Positions 47,262-55,432 of a DNA stretch of 64,000 bases are shown one piece after another (the stretch's first letter is position 1; each line of letters begins with the position of its first letter). This stretch comes from Dipteris shenzhenensis (lineage: Eukaryota; Polypodiophyta; Polypodiopsida; Gleicheniales). Both the position numbers and the translations under genes were made by a program. The stretch lies in assembly GCA_047967505.1 (NCBI GenBank), contig CM106540.1. One strand, given 5' to 3'. The notes under the pieces were generated by a model, which did not search any database, was not told the DNA's origin, and saw nothing but the letters and a program-made list of their open reading frames with translations.

Positions 47262-50200
47262 GATTCAGTCAAAGAGCTAAGAAATCTATGTAGAGTTCTT
47301 CGACATCTAGATGATAACTTTCGATTGAACAGGGATTTTGGAATCCGTCAGTATCCCACGGGTTGGGATAAAGATTAAATTTTCGTGTGTAGGTTCCCAG
47401 ATGAAGGCAAAGGCATGCCACAGGACTGTAGGCCATTTTAAGGGGATAATTACAGGGCATGTTGGTATAACAAGGGCTTGTATCCGATTCATGTTCTTCC
47501 TCTGATCGATATGGTTGAAAGGACGCTCTGAAAATGGACACGAGGTTGTCATTTTAGCATACTTTGACCAAGGCCACTTATGGGTGGAGGGGCATTTGGT
47601 TAGAGAAGGAAGGACTTCCTACAAAGTTAGCCAGACCTACTTTTCCCATCATCATAAATAGGATGGCTAGGTGCCCAAGCCCTTCAACTATTGGACTTCA
47701 ATGGAGTAGTCTCATATGCAGTTTTGTACTTGCAGTTTGTTTCACCCATTTTGTGCAACAGTACATTAATTTGGGTTGAGCATCTTTCTTGAGTTTTTCT
47801 TGTGTGCATTTAGATCTATTATGTCGATTGTCTCTTGTGGTGTGTACATACTTCCACTTCCAGCATACTGTCTCTGTGGTAATTGCTTCACATGTTCCTG
47901 TCCCCTTGTGAGTTGGTGCTAGAATGGCATACTTGCAGTTAGCAAGAGTTTGTAGAAACATGGGCATCACAAAGAAGCAGGTTTGCATCGCTAGAGAGAT
48001 GATATCTCAAAGAGGAAAGGTTCTCTCTCTTGCTCTAGGCCTTTTCTATTAATGTCTTTTGATAAAAAAAGGCATAAGCTGTGGTTGATACATCCAAGCC
48101 ACCATAGCTGATATGTATGAATTGTACCCAAAATGGAGCAATGTAGTGGGACAAAGGTGCTGCATTTTTCTCTGAAAAGGGATTACGAGCCATTAAAGAA
48201 CATTGATTGCTGGAACCCTTCACTGTCCCTCCTTGAAAGCACATTCAAGGGAGCTCAGCTAGTTTTTTGGCTGTGTGTGTTAGCTCCTTGAAGCTAGTTG
48301 AGACTGCTAACAATGTTACAAGAGAAGGATCAAGGACTAAATATTGCCCACTTGTAACTTTGAATGTATCAGCATTACCATTAAGTTACTGAATTCTTAG
48401 AATAAGAGGAATCAGCATTGTTTTTTGAGGCTTTGGACATGTAACAAGGATGTCTGAACAGTGTATGTTTCTTAATTGCAGTTTCCCTCTCCCAAGGAAT
48501 TTATAAAACCTGCTCAAAATGTAAATGTATTTGGGTGTCCAATTGTGTCTTTTTATATCAAACTGGCAGGCAGCCTTACTGAGATGATTGCCCTCACAAA
48601 TTGCAAGTGATGCTGCAGACACATTGTATTGTCAAGTTGACATGTGTTCTTTTGTGCGTGCTTCAGGATGCAGCTTGCTTGAATTCATCTTATTGCTACA
48701 TTTTGCAAACCGGTACTTCAGTTTTCATATGGAATGGAAATGCAAGCACTCTAGAAGAGCAACAATTAGCTGCAAAAATGGCAGAATCTTTGAAGGTATG
48801 TCCAGAAGCCTTCATTTATAGTGTCATATCTTTAAGTTTCCCTATGCTCCTTTCAAAGGGAAAATTATCTATGAGCAGGATATAAACGTATTGTTCAAAG
48901 GGTTGAGGAAAATAGTAGAAACATTTTTTCTCGTTGGAATGTTTCAGTTCTTCTTGTCTTAGCAATCCAGTCAGAGATGCATACCTGTGAGATTGAGCTG
49001 ACATCCAATCAGTGTTTTATTGTTGTTAAGCTGCTAATAGAAGGCTTTACTTGTGCTTTGGTTCAGAATTAGATGATAGGTAGATCCAACAACCACACAA
49101 TTGCTTACTTATTGTTTTAGTCATCTTCTATCTGGGGAATGCAGTGCTATATACTTACTTCCTTGTGTTGTTGGGTTGGTTGGTTGGCTTGTTTTGTTGG
49201 GGTCGGGGGCAAACTGATATAGCCGGGAACACCTGCTAAAGTACTAAAAGAAGGATCAGAACCAGCAGCATTTTGGAATCCATTGGGTGGGAAGCAGAGC
49301 TATGCAAATCATCGTGAATCCAAGGAAACTGGCAAAGATTCTCGCCTGTTTGCTTGCACCTTTGTGAAGGGTGCGTTCTTTTGGCCATTTTCCAGAAATT
49401 CTGATGCAGCCAAGTTTCATGGAAATAAAGGACAATATAGACAGATGAAACACAATAGAAATGATGCTAGAATGCAGGGCGATATATGTAGACCGTATGT
49501 ATGCAGCTGTTAAAGAGACCTATCTTTGCCTGTGCACTGATTTTAAGGAGGATGTGTTCCTTTATAAACTAACTCAATCTGCCAATGTGAGCTAGCTTAA
49601 GAAGACAGCTCTGAAAGCTTAGCAAAGGTCTTTAAAACGAGTTTGAAAGAAGGATCTATGATCTTGCAGAATTGGAATATTGACGAAGTTACTGCCTCAA
49701 AAAAAGGTTCCTTATGTTGAAATTTGAAACTAACAAGCCTTTGCTGTTTTGATGCTGACCTTTACTGGACTATGGGCGAATGATCCTTATGAGACAGATA
49801 AACTGCAGGTAAAGATTCTCTGGGGAGTATGGGTCTCATTAGGATTGCAGAATATCGTATTACTTCTGTTTCTAAGTATTTGTCCTTCTTGTTCCAGGTT
49901 CTGACTTGTTCCCCTGTCGACTATTTTAGGTCACAGAAGTATTCAATTTTTCACAGGACGACCTGCTCAGTGAAGATGTGATGATTCTTGATACATACAC
50001 TGAAATTTTTGCTTGGGTTGGTCAACACTGTGATTCTAAAGAGAAGCAACAGGCCTTGGATATTGCTCAGGTTAGTTGGACAAGACTTTGTTGTCCATCG
50101 AGCTTTTAATTTTTAGTCAAGAAGTACTCAGTATGTGAAGTAAGAGGTTGCAGAAATACTTGGAACGGGCAGCGGCACTTGAAGGACTTCCTCAGGATGT

Positions 50201-51837
50201 CCCAATGTTCAAGATTACAGAGGGGAATGAGCCCTTCTTCTTTACAATGTACTTCGATGATTGGGACCCAGCAAAAGCAGCTGTAAGTAGCTTTAACAAA
50301 GAGAAAATGTCTAATTAAAGTTATAATTTAAACCCAGGGTTTCCTTCTTCTAACTTATGGTGAGCTATGCAAGACAAGGATTCTGAATGCAACATGCTCA
50401 CCTTGCTATAATCTATATTCCTGAATGCTAAACATTTGGAACACCTGAGTTCTTTTTCATCATTATAAGGGAGGCCATAGACAGGCGACTTTTTTGGTCA
50501 GGATCGCTCATTTAAGAACCACTAATAGCTTGCTTACTGAACATGCTTTGTTTTCTAGACCCCAAACCTGAATGAGAATGGGTTGAGTAGCCTTTCGTTT
50601 CTTTCTCCTTCCACATGTTCTCGTTTTTTCTTTTGCCTAGCCTGATTCTGTTAAATAAGGAGGCATCAAGTCAAAAGTATGAATTTTAATTTCAGGTGCA
50701 AGGGGATTCTTTTCAGAAAAGACTCACTGCTCTGTTAGGGCAACCCACACCAGTCTCAGAGGTCGGTTACAGGCGAGACCTTCCCAAAACACATTTATGA
50801 ATATAATCTGTCTCCTAAATTATGTTTTCTTTGATTTTATACTGCTAAAAGAACTACTGCATGATAACTTTTAGGGCCCAAAGAGGCGCACAGCAACCAT
50901 TGAGAAAATAGAGACCGGCTCCACTGGAAAGGTGTCCTCAAAACATACAGTGGCACATGGTAACACGGAAGCCAGTGGGGCCACACAAAGGGCCGCAGCT
51001 CTAGCTGCCTTATCATCCTCTTTGAACACTGCTAGCATCGCAGACATTCCAAGACCTACATTTATGAAACCTATAAAGGTCAGGCTTCCGTCGCCTGAAA
51101 TTCTAGACAACCTTCCACCAAAGGAGGAACAAAAAGTACCGAGTAGAGAAGGTAGTTGATGTCTGAAATACTGTATTTGAGCCATTATGTTTTGTTTGTT
51201 GGCATTATCTTTAATCAAAGCAACAAAAAACACTTAGAAAATGCTTAATTTTCAAGAAGTTTAAAATAAACTTGTGGAGCATTTCTGAACATGTAGAATC
51301 AACCTTGGATGAGGGAGAAACATATGTCATAGTAAAGGAACAGGACATCCCTACAGATGGCAATGAGTCAGAGAATGTTGAAAGAAGCCAGAATGGAGGA
51401 GATGGGGTACAGGACTCCGCTTTTATTAGCTACGAGAGACTCAAAACGAGATCTGCTGATCCAGCTCCTGGAATAGATCCAAAAAAGAGAGAGGTAAGCA
51501 CCAGTCTGTTGAAATAAATTTAGGATACAAAAGATCTTTATGATACCTTGTTCATGGAAGGGTTCTAGTTCATGGAAGTTTTAGAACAGTGAGGCTTAGG
51601 AATAGAGGTATTGGTGTATCTTACAATATAAGAAAATCAGAGCTGCATTTCAGTCATCAGATCTAGGATGTCGTCTGGTTTCTGTGAGATTTGTAATGTC
51701 CTGTGTCGCTTTCTATTTCTCAGTCTTATCTTTCTCCTGAAGACTTCACGAGAGTATTTGGAATGGACATTAAGCAGTTCTATGAATTGCCGAAGTGGAA
51801 GCAAGATATGCAGAAGAGGGCCCTTGATCTTTTCTGA
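14223..51837 (+). CDS. VLN: Plant villin (VLN4/5-like), 22 coding exons, 943 aa
   Basis: Villins cap, sever, nucleate and bundle actin filaments in the cytoplasm. Exons read from the sequence: 14223-14278, 19293-19392, 19553-19621, 19740-19976, 20311-20488, 20584-20716, 29420-29582, 29706-29856, 29958-30058, 30152-30307, 37087-37155, 37305-37373, 37598-37735, 48667-48795, 49223-49370, 49798-49808, 49930-50070, 50154-50282, 50696-50761, 50875-51151, 51297-51493, 51724-51837. The lengths sum to 2832 nt and every phase joins, giving 943 aa plus TGA, usual for plant villins (about 900-1000). Six gelsolin repeats cover roughly residues 10-745, a variable linker about 749-880, and a C-terminal headpiece about 882-943. 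Introns are either 83-430 nt or 5-11 kb, the long ones filled with retroelements. Family assignment is firm; the VLN4/5-like subgroup is judged from remembered family sequence. Confidence 0.95.
15395..15745. repeat. Dispersed repeat R2, copy 1
   Basis: Blocks GCTTGCTTCATGAAATGAGGAG and ATCCCCATTGGGTCCACTTC match 18540-18880 in the same orientation, and CTTATCCCCGATTCTCAACC matches near 18030. Confidence 0.75.
17215..17515 (+). repeat. Repeat R1, copy 1 (inverted partner at 46275-46573)
   Basis: About 270 bp are roughly 93% identical by eye to the reverse complement of 46303-46573, including GTGACTAAAGGTCCAAAATG. It lies in villin intron 1. Confidence 0.9.
17413..17690. repeat. 153-bp tandem duplication within R1
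   Basis: AGGTGGCAAATTAGGCTGAG at 17413 recurs at 17566. The second unit is partial, ending near GATGAAGGTGAC at about 17690. Confidence 0.88.
18018..18885. repeat. Dispersed repeat R2, copy 2 with an internal insertion
   Basis: Both outer parts match copy 1 (15395-15745), but about 470 bp of purine-rich sequence (about 18075-18540) lies between them. It contains a TATA-like CTTATATAG near 18588. Confidence 0.7.
19293..20716 (+). CDS. VLN: Villin exons 2-6: gelsolin repeats G1 and G2
   Basis: These five exons encode residues 19-258. G1 starts with the actin-binding entry segment ([10 protein letters not shown], residues 22-31) and GKFYSGDSY (40-48), whose G45-D46 pair is the usual calcium-binding position of gelsolin folds. 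Next comes [10 protein letters not shown] (76-85), carrying the conserved acidic residue and helix. Exon 5 holds the linker and G2 core ([13 protein letters not shown], then [15 protein letters not shown]). Exon 6 ends the repeat with [14 protein letters not shown]. Introns between them are 95-334 nt. Intron 4 uses a GC donor (see 19977-20310). The 8.7-kb intron 6 follows in phase 2. Confidence 0.95.
19977..20310 (+). other. Villin intron 4, probable GC-AG intron
   Basis: The homology-defined end of exon 4 (RRVVRVKQ) is followed by GCAAGTAA, not GT. Exon 5 starts in phase 0 at 20311 after TTCCTTGCAG. CAG|GCAAGT is the extended consensus of the GC-AG subclass of U2 introns. No nearby GT gives the right frame and protein. 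Confidence 0.8.
20717..21569 (+). other. Start of villin intron 6
   Basis: Unique-looking intron sequence before element B. The 5-bp flank TAGGT (21565-21569) is the left half of a target site whose right half is lost. Confidence 0.6.
21570..21825 (+). repeat. 5' LTR of copia B
   Basis: It starts TGTTAGAATTATTG and ends TTCATCA just before the primer site, 256 bp. It shares blocks such as GTGACCAATGTAA and AGTTAGTTCA with the element A LTR but is clearly diverged. Confidence 0.85.
21935..22375 (+). repeat. GTAC/CCGTACA motif array in the leader of copia B
   Basis: About 23 GTAC tetramers were counted by hand in about 440 bp, mostly inside CCGTACA. At least three are exact TCCGTACAA (near 21983, 22206 and 22295). 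Confidence 0.85.
22610..22770 (+). repeat. TTGGGGCTTT array in the leader of copia B
   Basis: Four copies of TTGGGGCTTT(T/C) at about 40-50 bp intervals, alternating with TGCAATTTC, match the arrangement in element A. Confidence 0.7.
23392..25307. mobile_element. Solo LTR (probably Ty3/gypsy) inserted in copia B gag
   Basis: The 1916-bp insert starts TGTGACGC and ends ATGTCACA, with TGTGAC/GTCACA inverted ends. It is flanked by ACAT at 23388-23391 and 25308-25311, and it splits the B gag frame exactly where element A is continuous. A TATA box with downstream pyrimidine-rich start region (CTCTATAAAAGG, 23996-24007) suggests + orientation. An internal direct repeat of about 180 bp (GAAACTTATATCA near 24596 and 24772) is present. 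No coding capacity was seen. Superfamily is inferred from LTR ends and length only. Confidence 0.75.
27726..27955 (-). repeat. GTAC-rich array in the leader of copia C
   Basis: About 12 GTAC tetramers in 230 bp, including CCGTACAG, CCGTACGG and TTGTACGG forms, again between primer site and gag. Confidence 0.75.
28217..28482 (-). repeat. 5' LTR of copia C (E-family)
   Basis: A 266-bp LTR sharing long blocks with 35136-35942, such as GCCTTGTAGGCCTAGTTATAGTCA and TTTTGCAGCAATCTATTACA. The - strand end CCCAACA abuts the primer site. Confidence 0.88.
28483..29419 (+). other. End of villin intron 6
   Basis: After the element C LTR a purine-rich stretch (to about 28890) is followed by AT-rich intron up to the exon 7 acceptor. 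No coding sequence was recognised. Confidence 0.6.
29420..30307 (+). CDS. VLN: Villin exons 7-10: gelsolin repeat G3 and start of G4
   Basis: Residues 258-448. Exon 7 begins in phase 2 with one base that completes a serine codon from exon 6, then encodes the G3 core ([17 protein letters not shown], then [10 protein letters not shown]). Exon 8 carries the conserved stretch TRVIQGFET and [11 protein letters not shown]. Exon 9 carries [17 protein letters not shown], a signature of plant villins at the G3-G4 junction. Exon 10 opens G4 with VWRING and [16 protein letters not shown], then WLGKDSIE. Internal introns are 123, 101 and 93 nt. The cluster is isolated between two retroelement-filled introns of 8.7 and 6.8 kb. 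Confidence 0.95.
29583..29705 (+). other. Villin intron 7, suspected second GC-AG intron with a T8G14 tract
   Basis: Exon 7 must end after the AAE codons to join EFLSLQK of exon 8 in phase 0. The bases there are GAG|GCAATC, so a GC donor with poor downstream consensus is inferred. The nearby GT (after GCAATCT) would create a stop or the wrong phase. The intron holds T8 at 29622-29629 followed by G14 at 29630-29643. A sequencing or assembly error at the donor cannot be excluded. Confidence 0.55.
31025..31320. repeat. Dispersed repeat R3, copy 2
   Basis: GGCAGCTCCAAAGGCAGCAGG and CATCTCCAAGTCTCTTGCCTCA align with copy 1 at 12770, as does the end TTGTAGGAGAAGAA. Confidence 0.65.
35136..35942 (+). 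repeat. 3' LTR of copia E, interrupted by a MITE
   Basis: TGAGGCC to CCAACA. Without the 526-bp insert and its 3-bp duplication it is 278 bp, matching the 266-bp LTR of element C. Confidence 0.87.
35266..35791. mobile_element. Tourist-like MITE (PIF/Harbinger type)
   Basis: A 526-bp non-coding insert has 17-bp terminal inverted repeats with one mismatch (GGGCCTATTCCCACTAC and its complement ending GGTCC). It is flanked by TTA at 35263-35265 and 35792-35794. The related LTR of element C shows the empty site (CACTTAGTCC). TTA duplication and GGGCC ends are hallmarks of Tourist/PIF-Harbinger MITEs. Confidence 0.88.
35943..37086 (+). other. End of villin intron 10
   Basis: Unclassified sequence after element E with the (GA)n tract. 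A - strand frame near 36887-36687 has no recognised motif. Confidence 0.5.
36895..36935. repeat. (GA)n/purine tract
   Basis: GAGAGA repeats followed by GGGGGGAGGG-like purines. Confidence 0.9.
37087..37735 (+). CDS. VLN: Villin exons 11-13: gelsolin repeat G4 to G4-G5 linker
   Basis: Residues 449-540 in three phase-0 exons. Exon 11 continues the G4 helix ([19 protein letters not shown]) and exon 12 gives [19 protein letters not shown]. Exon 13 gives [10 protein letters not shown] followed by [16 protein letters not shown], the conserved start of G5. Exon 11 has a weak acceptor, with little pyrimidine before AAATATGAAG, but its phase and homology fit. Introns 11 and 12 are 149 and 224 nt. The 10.9-kb intron 13 follows. 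Confidence 0.93.
37736..39279 (+). other. Start of villin intron 13
   Basis: AT-rich intron; nothing recognisable before the copia G remnant. Confidence 0.6.
39280..42212 (+). mobile_element. Ty1/copia retrotransposon G, heavily decayed
   Basis: Scattered frames show gag ([26 protein letters not shown]-like near 39360), protease end ([11 protein letters not shown] near 39655), integrase (LRMDRGGKF near 40198; [11 protein letters not shown] near 40510), RT ([12 protein letters not shown] near 41070; [10 protein letters not shown]) and RNase H ([25 protein letters not shown] near 42070). Stops are frequent. The RNase H frame ends at the (GT)n tract at 42215. No LTR was recognised. It is a family distinct from A, B and E. 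Confidence 0.75.
42215..42482. repeat. Compound (GT)n/(TA)n microsatellites
   Basis: A (GT)n run at 42215-42240 and a long mixed GT/TATG/TA tract at 42362-42482, each beside poly-A. Confidence 0.95.
42725..42965 (+). repeat. CCGTACA/GTAC array upstream of gypsy F gag
   Basis: About ten GTAC tetramers in 240 bp, including TCCGTACAA twice and TTCGTACAA once. In this element they fall in an open frame as SVQP/VQP-like repeats. Confidence 0.75.
43416..44564 (+). pseudogene. gypsy F gag (retrotrans_gag) with one stop
   Basis: The frame encodes a capsid domain ([47 protein letters not shown]) broken by TAG at 43956-43958. It continues in the same frame ([27 protein letters not shown]) into a Lys/Gln-rich region. 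It ends with a zinc knuckle [15 protein letters not shown] (about 44382), which has five rather than the usual four residues between the second Cys and the His. Confidence 0.85.
45011..46274 (+). other. Unclassified sequence in villin intron 13
   Basis: C-rich, TE-like sequence after gypsy F, with open frames rich in Pro, Ser and His but no domain. It may be the untranslated 3' part or LTR of F. Confidence 0.4.
46275..46573 (-). repeat. Repeat R1, copy 2, inverted
   Basis: Reverse-complement partner of 17215-17515, in villin intron 13. A short open frame is conserved in both copies but looks incidental. Confidence 0.9.
46656..47000 (+). other. Unrecognised 114-codon open frame in villin intron 13
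   Basis: A charged frame (Lys/Glu-rich, with [13 protein letters not shown]) ends at 46998-47000. Similar residues ([18 protein letters not shown]) follow after the stop, so the original frame was longer. It looks like decayed TE coding sequence, but no family was recognised. Confidence 0.3.
47177..47256. repeat. (CA)n and (GA)n microsatellites
   Basis: A CA run at about 47177-47202 is followed by a GA run at about 47220-47256. Confidence 0.95.
47257..48666 (+). other. End of villin intron 13
   Basis: No coding motif recognised. It ends with the exon 14 acceptor GTGCTTCAG. Confidence 0.6.
48667..51837 (+). CDS. VLN: Villin exons 14-22: repeats G5-G6, linker and headpiece
   Basis: Residues 541-943. 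G5 spans exons 14-15 ([29 protein letters not shown]). G6 starts at the microexon 49798-49808 and continues through exons 17-19 ([46 protein letters not shown]). Exon 20 is a Ser/Ala/Thr-rich linker with an [12 protein letters not shown] segment, and exon 21 is acidic, ending in [19 protein letters not shown]. Exon 22 completes the headpiece ([22 protein letters not shown], terminal LF), the second F-actin binding site that permits bundling. The KWKQ motif and terminal hydrophobic residues are present. The stop is TGA at 51835-51837. Confidence 0.95.
49798..49808 (+). CDS. VLN: Villin exon 16, an 11-nt microexon
   Basis: Exon 15 ends in phase 1 after a lysine codon, and exon 17 starts in phase 0 at VTEVFNF. 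Family members have four residues (pattern K/G-x-L/F-x) between them. The only matching sequence in the 559-nt gap is ATAAACTGCAG, preceded by ACAG and followed by GTAAAG. It supplies D-K-L-Q and repairs the phase. Without it the reading frame of G6 and the headpiece would be lost. Confidence 0.85.
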
Positions 51838-54440
51838 ATGGCCTGTTGATTCGGGCTTATCCGTAGGCGGCTGCTGCGACTGTCAACTATTCAAAAGAGG
51901 TTTTGTACGAAGGTGATGATTTTTGCTAGGTTAGAATTGAGTCATTCATTCATGTGGACCTGTGGTCAATAATGTAGTGTGTTCATTTGATGACATCTGG
52001 TAAAGACCCATAGCTGGGTGTGTATACAGCAGCTAGCTACATGCTGCTTGAGTCTTGTATAATGTGGTTGCGAAATGTGTGTCATTTTTTTCCATCTACA
52101 GAGTAAGCATCTTGCCATTCGTGGTGCTAGGGGTACTTCAAAGACCATGCATATTGTGCAAAATTCGTTTTCAGAATCTTATACAGGTCTTGATGTCACC
52201 AGTGCATTAGTACAGCATCTTTATTTGCACTGTAGATATGAATCAATAGATTTTAAATGGGTATTTACTGGTGTTAGTAGGAATTTACTTCTTTTAAGTA
52301 AAAAGGTTGCGCTTGAGCACATGCCCAATGCTGAATGAATTTTCTAGCATCTTTTTTGTGGCATTTTGGTGTCAAATGTGAGTTAGTGCATTTGAAGAAA
52401 TCAAGTAATGCTCCTTGGCAAGCTTTTGACAGTGAGCTATGCTTTGTGTTAGAGCTTATTAATGGTGGTCTGAATGCCCCTAATTGCTCTCAAAAGCTCA
52501 TCAATTTACATAATGTTCAACCAGAGTGTCTTGAATATTAGTCATGTCTCCCACAAAACTCTTAAAAGCTCATGAAACTTCCATGGGTTCAAGGTTTATG
52601 TGCCTTAAGTGCTACCTATATTCAAGAGTAGAGGGGCAAATCCATAGATATTTATAGCACAAGCAACGATCATACAAAGCCGTGACATAGCCTTAGGCAT
52701 TTTTATAGAGCAAATTGTATAGCATGTCATACGGAGTTTGCCAAATGATCCCCCTATTCACATTCAACAAGAAAAACTCAAGGAATTTATAATTAGCAAT
52801 CAGATTAGCATGATAAAGGAAAAGGCTTAGCTTGTATAAGTATATATAACCCCCTTGGCCTTAAAAATAAGGTTTATTAAGTATGAAGATACCACCTAGA
52901 GTAAAGACTCTGGAGGTGGAAATTCATCATGCAGAGCATGAAAAACTCATGGCATAAAAAATAAGGTTTATTAAGTATGAAGATACCACCTAGAGTAAAG
53001 ACTCTCGAGGTGGAAATTCATCATGTAGAGCATGAAAAACTCATGGCATCAAAGACCATGTGAAGCTTTAAAGAAACAAAATTGTGGTTGGCAATGCTAA
53101 ATCATGCAAAAGGGGCATTTAGGTAAAAAGAGGTTATTTCTCCACTCCTCGAGAAACAATTTTCTCTTGGTTGAAAGTACTCTAGAAGTCCCTTGCAACC
53201 TAGATCATATGGCCATCAAAGTATGCACATTGCCCATATGTTGGCCAAGGTTTGAGTTTAGTGAACTTGCTTTTTGTCAATGGCTCTTTACATTTGGCAT
53301 TTCAAATATGCTAAGTACCATATAGTAGTAGTGATATGACATTTACATTGTATACTTGGAGGAGATGAGATTGCACTTGAAAGCCCTTGAAAATGCCATG
53401 GACAAGAAGGATGAGCTTCAAATGTCTCCTTCCATTGTTTATAGCAATGTTGCCATAGAAGGAAAGCCAAAAGGAAAGATAGATCTCTCAATTTACTAGA
53501 GGCCTCGAAAGCCTCCTCGAAAAGCAAATGTAAATCTAGGCTAATTTGGAATTTCTCATAATGGGTTGCTTTTCCTTGCATTGCTAATTGTCAATTGGAA
53601 ATATCTAGTGCCACTCAATGGTGCCCAAGTTAAGAATTTCATAAATAGTTTCCAACAAGAACTATTTGTGGATTGGGGTCAACATACCAATCCGAAGCAA
53701 GCCAAGCCCTTTCAACAAGACCTTATTATGATAGGCAAAAGTCCAATCACATGGAGGTGAATACCAATGCTAGAGAAGGCCCCTAGCATCTCTATCCATA
53801 ATTTCTTATAGTCCATTGCAAAGGTAGCTAAGTTGCTTTGGGTCGTTCTACTTATTTCCCTTGAGGTCAAGTACTCTTCCATCTTCAAGAGGGGTCTTGG
53901 AAAGCTTCTAGCTTCTTCCATTATGATAGCAAGACCTCTCTCCCACCTAGACCATTTTATATATCTTGAAGCTCTAAGAGGCATTCATGATCATCCCAAA
54001 TAAAAGTATTCCACATTATGGGTTGTCGATAAATAAAACTTGCCGATCACATCAAAATGAAACCATTGGAAATTTTAAATAGTGTATCAACCAAGATTTT
54101 CATTAAGGAATAATTATGTATCCAATCACGATCATCCACACTAATGGCATTGGAAATATGTTGCTCCTTTTCTATATATACATGTAAAATACACAAGACC
54201 ATTCCCACTAAGTATAAATGCATTTTCAAATAAAGCTAGACCTTGGTTGGATCTTTTGTATAATTCTATCAAAATAAAAATCTTGTGATTTAGGGTGTGG
54301 TTACACTCTTAAACATACATGAAAATACATAATTATTTAGGTAAAACAAGCATATAAGAATAATAATTTGTCAAGAGTAAAAGTAAAGGGCTATCCATTA
54401 ATGGTGCAAAAGAAGAGAAACATGTAGTTTATGTTACCAA
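51838..54440. other. Villin 3' UTR and downstream region
   Basis: The first few hundred bases are presumably 3' UTR; no clear AATAAA signal was identified. It contains the 94-bp tandem repeat, then AT-rich sequence without recognisable genes. Confidence 0.5.
52862..53049. repeat. 94-bp tandem repeat, 2 copies
   Basis: AATAAGGTTTATTAAGTATG starts at about 52867 and again at 52961. The copies are nearly identical through AAAAACTCATGGCAT. Confidence 0.92.
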
Positions 54441-55432
54441 TCTCTTTGCAAGGCATGCGCAAGCAATCACCTTTGGTTTTTAAAGAATATATTAGCATTT
54501 TTTATTGTTGCTCTTATGAGCTGCTCATCATTTTCATTCCTCTCAAGCTTAGGATTTGTCACCATTCCAACATTATCCAATGTGGGAAATCCGACCCATA
54601 TCAATAAGCATGCAACCTCAATTCATATATCTCTTCAATGACTCCATATGCTCTTGCTAGAATCACATCTCTTCTTTTACATTGGTTTTTGCACATATCT
54701 TGAAGATTGCAAATACTTCTGCAGATAGATTCTATTAGTGGTAAGAGTAGAGGTATTGTTATGTAATTTAATCTCTTTGCAAGGCATGCAACAAGCAATC
54801 ACCTTTGGTTTTTAAAGAATATATTAGCATTTTTTGTTGTTGCTCTTATGAGCTCCTCATCATTTTCATTCCTCTCAAGCTTAGGATTTGTCACCATTCC
54901 AACATTATCAAATGTGGGAAATCTGACCCATATCAATAAGCATGCAACCTCAATTCGTATATCTCTTCAATGACTCCATATGCTCTTGCTAGAATCACAT
55001 CTCTTCTTTTACATTGGTTTTGCACATATCTTGAAGATTGCAAATACTTCTGCAGATAGATTCTATTAGTGGTAAGAGTAGAGGTATTGTTATGTAATTT
55101 AATCTCTTTGCAAGGCATGCAACAAGCAATCACCTTTGGTTTTTAAAGAATATATTAGCATTTTTTGTTGTTGCTCTTATGAGCTCCTCATCATTTTCAT
55201 TCCTCTCAAGCTTAGGATTTGTCACCATTCCAACATTGTCAAATGTGGGAAATCCGACCCATATCAATAAGCATGCAACCTCAATTCGTATATCTCTTCA
55301 ATGACTCCATATGCTCTTGCTAGAATCACATCTCTTCTTTTACATTGGTTTTGCACATATCTTGAAGATTGCAAATACTTCTGCAGATAGATTCTATTAG
55401 TGGTAAGAGTAGAGGTATTGTTATGTAATTTA
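54441..55432. repeat. 331-bp tandem repeat, 3 copies
   Basis: Units start at 54441, 54772 and 55103 with TCTCTTTGCAAGGCATGC. They are nearly identical over the full unit and end with TATGTAATTTA. The high copy identity suggests recent unequal amplification. Confidence 0.93.
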
